NCBI GenBank assembly: GCA_028687435.1
Contig: JAQUAF010000012.1
Coordinates: 41,475-105,474 of the forward strand
Direction: 5' to 3'
DNA from: Verrucomicrobiia bacterium
GTDB taxonomy: Bacteria > Verrucomicrobiota > Verrucomicrobiia > JABWAM01
DNA: 64,000 nt
Shown: piece by piece, positions 60,294 through 64,000 of the stretch
Layout: every line of letters starts with the position of its first letter
Position numbering within the stretch: the stretch's first letter is position 1
Made by a program: the position numbers and the translations under genes
Notes under the pieces: generated by a model
Databases searched by the model: none
Told to the model about the DNA's origin: nothing
Seen by the model: only the letters and a program-made list of their open reading frames with translations

Positions 60294-60449
60294 TTTGCCT
60301 AGTGTTAAAAAAGCATCATCTATTGTCAATAAAACAGTTGATGGTTCAATCAGCTTGTGGCAATTTGGGACTGGATGCAAAAGGCAGGCTGGTTTTTGCC
60401 TGCGATAAACAAAAATCCATTTTTCCAAGGACTGAACGCCACTGTAAAA

Positions 60450-62912
60450 ATGAAAAATCAGCGTTTTCGAATCATCGGTTTTGGCTTGGCGCTTTTGCTG
60501 GCAGGCAATCTGGCGGTTAAGGCTGAAGCCTTCGCAAAAGAGGTGGATGTCTTCTGGCTCAAGCGCCCCCTGCTGTTTCCGGAAAATACGATTCAATATC
60601 TTCGTTTGCCAATGTCTGGTTGGAAGACCCCGGAAAGAATGACAAACTTTCGCTACATTCTTACTGTTTCCGCCGGGATGGAGTTGCTCACGTCGCCTTG
60701 GCGCCTTACCCCGGAATTAAGCGGATCCCTTACCTCCTCGTTATATCCAGTCAAAATCGCGCGCGAAAAGACCGATGACGGACGCAACCGTTATACGCTC
60801 TTTTACGCGGGGGTGGGCACGACGGGCCTAAGTCTTTGGCTTAGCGGAAAAGATCATTATATCCATCGCCCCTTGATCGATATTGGCAATTCCGGGGAAT
60901 GGACGGAATACCAAGCCGAATATTTTGCCGAAGATTTACAGCCTCTCGACGTCACGGTTTCACTCTGGCGCTGGCCTGGCCTTTTTGGCAGTACGGCGGT
61001 TGAACGGAGCCATGGAACCGTTGACCTTGACCGGGTCGAAATCCAGCGCGAGGGGCCGCGTGGATGGGAGGCTGTTTTTAACTGTAATTTTGAAACGGGG
61101 TTGCCTCCGGATATAACGCGGGACAAGTCGGTGACTTTCGAACGCGAAGGGGAACGCGGTTTTATGCGCGTGAGCATTCCTGAAAGTCAGCGTAAAAATC
61201 AGCAAAAAACGGTCTTGGGAACCATCGTGCTGCAGCCTCAAACAAAATACTTGTTCAAACTTCGCGCGCGTTCACGAGTGCTGGCGTCCCCCGCGGAATA
61301 CGTTTGGGCTCCTGTGTTTTTGCAGCTTAAGGAGAGCTCGCGGAAGGAATTAAAGCTTTCCTGCCATTATGAATTTGAGGAGGCGGGCGCGGTTGTCAGG
61401 TGTCCCGGGGAAGAGCTGGCAATCAAGGTGGTTCCCCGCTTGCCGAAAACGCCGAAAAAACTCCGGGTTGCCCTTTGGTCTCAGGCGGAGGAAGCCCTTG
61501 GATTCCAAACCGAAGAGGTGCAAGATGTCCTGATCGATGTCACCAAAGCGGCCGGAGTTAAAACTCATTTTACGAAACTGGTTTCCTCGCCCTGGCACCC
61601 ATCGTGCAATGGTAAAGTCGAAAGCGCTCCCGTGAAAAACCCGCTGGAGGCGAAGCTGTGCAAAGCCGGCTTTCAGATTTTGCCTTATTTCGGCAGCTTC
61701 TCAATCGGGCTAAAGGCCTACCTGCTGGAAAATCCCGAATTCCATGCCATTAGTGCCGTGGGAAAACCCGTTGTGCCGGCCCATTCAGGGCGCATTGAAA
61801 CCATGCTGTGCCCTCAAAAGATGCACCGCAGTGAATGTGCCTTTTGGCAAAAGTGGCTTGCCTTCTTAACTAGAGCGGCGGAGACCAATCGTTGGGATGG
61901 CGCCTTCTACGATTATGAATTTGGATATTTCATGGGATTATCCTACGATGGCAAAAAGTTTCAACTCGATGCGGCCCGCTGCTTTTGTCCCGAATGTGTC
62001 GAAGCCTTTCGAAAATTTGTCAAGGACGAGAAGCTGGAAGAGTCCGCCGCATATGCCCAACCCATTCAACCTGGCTATCCTTACGCCAAACTTTCGGGAG
62101 CAGCCGGGACGATTCTCGGCAAGCAGCCGCTTTCCTGGTGCAAGTTTCGTGGACATCAAACGGCAAACGAATGGGCCGGCATTCGCTCGGCCGTTCGCGT
62201 GGCGAATCCGAATGCGGAGTTCTATCTTTATAGCGGAAGTATTTGCTTTATGAAGGGCAATCGCTGGCGCGATTGTGAGTATTTTGGGGTTTTTCCCCCG
62301 GAAGCGGGACGCGTGATTGATGTTTACTGCCGGCCGCATTGGCCATTGACGGGACTGCTGGGCAGAGCCGATGTCGAACTCATGCGATCGGCTCTTGGCG
62401 CGCAAACGGACAGACGGGTTCCCGTCTTGAGCGCGATTTCAAACTGGAACCAGGCGCCGCGATATGCGCTCGCCAAAAACCACTTTGTCGAAGCAATTGC
62501 GTCCTGTCACGCGGATGGCGTGCAAATTTATATCTGGTTGCCGACGTTCGATGCCCAGACTTGGTCCTTGGTTCGTGAAGGCGTTGAGATCGTCGCGAAT
62601 TTTGAGGATTTCTTCGTGCGGGGGACCCGGGCGGATTATCTTGTCCGTCTTGATAAGGCGCTTCCTTATGCGGTTTGGATCAAGGGGGATGACCGCGCCA
62701 TTTTCGTTTTTAATGATTCCCCTGTTCCTCAAAGCGTGCATATTTCACAAGTCAATGTGGACGATGGCCAGGGTAATTACCTGGGGAAGCCGGAACCATT
62801 CCGTTATGAGGCGTGCGATTTTGAATCGGGACGCCGCTTTTCCGACCCCGCCGAAATCGAAACCGTGATTGCCGCCCGCGATTTGGCCGTGATCCATCTC
62901 AAGTCCAGATAA
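60450..62912 (+). CDS. Exported hydrolase-like protein of an orphan glycosidase class (set 3)
   Basis: An 820-residue protein with signal peptide (IIGFGLALLLAGNLAVKAEA). The first 330 residues look beta-rich and may hold carbohydrate-binding domains (EWTEYQAEYFAEDLQPL, NFETGLPPDITRDKS). From about residue 340 a TIM-barrel-like region follows, with AETNRWDGAFYDYEFGYF (acid-rich strand end, catalytic candidate) and ISNWNQAPRYALAKNHFVEA. RCFCPECVEAFRKF has a CxxC pair that recurs in such barrels. The C-terminus looks like a beta-sandwich. I cannot assign a GH family. It diverges from the AraC regulator and is followed by a prepilin-like gene 134 bp away. Confidence 0.75.
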   Translation: MKNQRFRIIGFGLALLLAGNLAVKAEAFAKEVDVFWLKRPLLFPENTIQYLRLPMSGWKTPERMTNFRYILTVSAGMELLTSPWRLTPELSGSLTSSLYPVKIAREKTDDGRNRYTLFYAGVGTTGLSLWLSGKDHYIHRPLIDIGNSGEWTEYQAEYFAEDLQPLDVTVSLWRWPGLFGSTAVERSHGTVDLDRVEIQREGPRGWEAVFNCNFETGLPPDITRDKSVTFEREGERGFMRVSIPESQRKNQQKTVLGTIVLQPQTKYLFKLRARSRVLASPAEYVWAPVFLQLKESSRKELKLSCHYEFEEAGAVVRCPGEELAIKVVPRLPKTPKKLRVALWSQAEEALGFQTEEVQDVLIDVTKAAGVKTHFTKLVSSPWHPSCNGKVESAPVKNPLEAKLCKAGFQILPYFGSFSIGLKAYLLENPEFHAISAVGKPVVPAHSGRIETMLCPQKMHRSECAFWQKWLAFLTRAAETNRWDGAFYDYEFGYFMGLSYDGKKFQLDAARCFCPECVEAFRKFVKDEKLEESAAYAQPIQPGYPYAKLSGAAGTILGKQPLSWCKFRGHQTANEWAGIRSAVRVANPNAEFYLYSGSICFMKGNRWRDCEYFGVFPPEAGRVIDVYCRPHWPLTGLLGRADVELMRSALGAQTDRRVPVLSAISNWNQAPRYALAKNHFVEAIASCHADGVQIYIWLPTFDAQTWSLVREGVEIVANFEDFFVRGTRADYLVRLDKALPYAVWIKGDDRAIFVFNDSPVPQSVHISQVNVDDGQGNYLGKPEPFRYEACDFESGRRFSDPAEIETVIAARDLAVIHLKSR

Positions 62913-63046
62913 GCAAGTTGTTTGCGGCCAATCAGAATGGCGGCGCGTATTTTTGGTGAACAGCAATAATCTGATCGCGCTGCGATCAAAGCTGAGGATC
63001 AATGGTTTTTCTTTGCACAAATGACTTGAAGGATTATAGTCCTGGC

Positions 63047-63703
63047 ATGACGAGTCCAACGAGGAGACTTTTTCCTGCGTGCCACCCAACGAGATGGGGG
63101 CGCGGCGGGGCATCGGCGAAGCATGCCTTTACGCTGATCGAGCTGATAGTTGTTTTGGCGATTGTCATGTTGCTTGCCGCGTTACTGACTCCAGCCCTCA
63201 TGCAAGCCCGCGAAAAAGGGCGTCAACTTCGGTGTATGAATAATCTGCGGCAGTATGGGCTGGCCTTTCTTCTCTATGCCCAAAACAACGATGACTATTT
63301 TCCTGCTGAATGGGATGGGCCGAGCAACAAGTGTTTTGCCCAGCAGCTTAGCGCCGCCAAATGCTTTCCGGCGCTTGGCGATGCGATTCACGTTTGTCCG
63401 TCCGCGGTGTCGGCCTATACCGTTTACCCGACGATTACCTATGGCATGAATACCGAGGCATGGCCTTTGGACCAGCATGTGCGCGTATCCGATATTAGCA
63501 GACCTTCCCAGTTGATGCTGCTTGGCGATACCAAGCAATCGTCCTCGGCCTCTTCTTGGGGGCGCGTTGCCTTTTGCTCTTGGAACGATAGCGCTCATTA
63601 TCGCCATTCGGGCGGAATTATATTTTTATTTTGCGATGGCAGTGTCCGCTGGTACCCGAATGGTTCCGCGACCCAAACCAAACTTATTAACGGGTTTGAC
63701 TGA
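63047..63703 (+). CDS. Prepilin-type N-methylation protein with H-X9-DG motif (set 3)
   Basis: A 218-residue pseudopilin-like protein. ATG 63047 is preferred to one 15 codons upstream, although a longer leader is possible. The processing site is [19 protein letters not shown] (Ala before Phe), and the family segment is [19 protein letters not shown]. The C-terminus has [17 protein letters not shown], an H-X9-DG motif with Cys before Asp. It ends the third regulator-hydrolase-prepilin set. In related families this class is exported by a type II-like apparatus, but no pilus is known to be made of it. Confidence 0.88.
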   Translation: MTSPTRRLFPACHPTRWGRGGASAKHAFTLIELIVVLAIVMLLAALLTPALMQAREKGRQLRCMNNLRQYGLAFLLYAQNNDDYFPAEWDGPSNKCFAQQLSAAKCFPALGDAIHVCPSAVSAYTVYPTITYGMNTEAWPLDQHVRVSDISRPSQLMLLGDTKQSSSASSWGRVAFCSWNDSAHYRHSGGIIFLFCDGSVRWYPNGSATQTKLINGFD

Positions 63704-63739
63704 GGGGTGAATTCGTAACAGTTTAGCCCATTTTTTTAC

Positions 63740-64000
63740 TCACGCCGAATCGGCGAAAAGAATTTTTGAGACGTGTTGGCAACCGTTCAACAAGAGTTTT
63801 ACAAGCAAAGGGATGGGATCGAGTTTGCGGCATTTGGCGGAGTTGAGCAGGGAAAGATTGATGGCCAAGGCATGGCGCCATTGTCCGAACGGTTGCCAAA
63901 AATGATTTTACGGAAGATGACTGGGTGGCGGAGGGTTTGTTCGGCGTAGTTGTTGGTGGGAGGCAGATGGTTGATCTCCAGGAAAGTGAAGAGGCGGTGA
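63740..64000 (-). pseudogene. IS66-family transposase, C-terminal part with frameshift, extends past the window
   Basis: On the minus strand from the window edge the frame reads LFTFLEINHLPPTNNYAEQT, then LRHPVIFRKIIFGNRSDNG, the conserved C-terminal region of IS66 (TnpC) transposases around P-P-T-N-N-x-A-E. The continuation HALAINLSLLNSAKCRKLDP and LLVKLLLNGCQHVSKILF lies in another frame, so one base is missing or two are added near the G after SDN. The stop is at 63740-63742. Whether the frameshift is real or a sequence error cannot be told from this window. Confidence 0.8.

Noticed and set aside
1..64000. CRISPR array, prophage or complete insertion sequence
   Set aside because: No regularly spaced repeat units, phage structural genes or intact transposase with terminal repeats were seen; only transposase fragments are present.

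Overview
The window (64 kb, moderately GC-rich) looks like a chromosomal segment from a member of the Verrucomicrobiota or a close PVC relative. The strongest evidence is a five-gene cluster at 15.0-22.3 kb with the order and architecture of the Akkermansia Amuc_1102-1101-1100-1099-1098 pilus/secretin locus. Three H-X9-DG prepilin-like proteins, DUF4091/GH123-like secreted hydrolases and a fused PilM-PilN protein point the same way. Family names come from recognition of motifs and gene order; no database search was run.

Left part (0-39.4 kb) is mostly housekeeping. It starts with a creD operon (truncated creD, membrane protein, winged-helix regulator, membrane protein) and a convergent Fe-S protein. 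A repeat-rich gap with a 29-bp-arm palindrome and a lone GYF_2 protein follow, then a secreted DUF4091 hydrolase. Next come a pyrR-pyrB-kinase operon, rnr (reverse strand), an HExxH-type membrane metalloprotease, and the Amuc_1098-1102-like cluster ending in a clear terminator. glnD diverges from pgpH-like/ybeY/DUF502, which is followed by pdxJ. A MntA/HepT toxin-antitoxin pair sits immediately behind pdxJ between two 66-bp copies of the pdxJ 3' end. Then come a PQQ-type beta-propeller protein, a fumarylacetoacetase-family hydrolase, an FHA protein, a secreted protein of unknown function, a YnbE/YdbL-like lipoprotein, a solitary nuoN, a membrane protein with a spermidine-synthase-like domain, and ubiE/menG.

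Right part (39.5-64 kb) is an accessory region rich in decayed mobile DNA: three gutted copies of one REP-associated tyrosine transposase (RAYT), an IS4-family tail and an IS66-family tail. Among these sit three sets that each contain a one-component sugar-type regulator (GntR/LacI-like or AraC), a large hydrolase of an orphan or poorly defined glycosidase class, and an H-X9-DG prepilin-like protein. Set 1 (39.8-49.1 kb) is GntR regulator, DegT aminotransferase, SDR, prepilin, CBM9-DUF4091 hydrolase, DUF1343/NamZ-like protein and Asp-box sialidase-like protein. Set 2 (54.2-58.9 kb) is prepilin, ThuA/GHL10-like hydrolase and GntR regulator. Set 3 (59.4-63.7 kb) is AraC regulator, TIM-barrel-like hydrolase and prepilin. 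The enzyme families in set 1 hint at scavenging of amino-sugar-containing glycans such as peptidoglycan or mucin-like material; this is inference. Fragments of further hydrolases (51.9 and 54.2 kb) show that the region is turning over.

The best candidates for something undescribed are the recurrent regulator-hydrolase-prepilin cassette, the toxin-antitoxin insertion that rebuilds the end of pdxJ, and the RAYT-derived dispersed elements that keep a conserved tail without the catalytic core.
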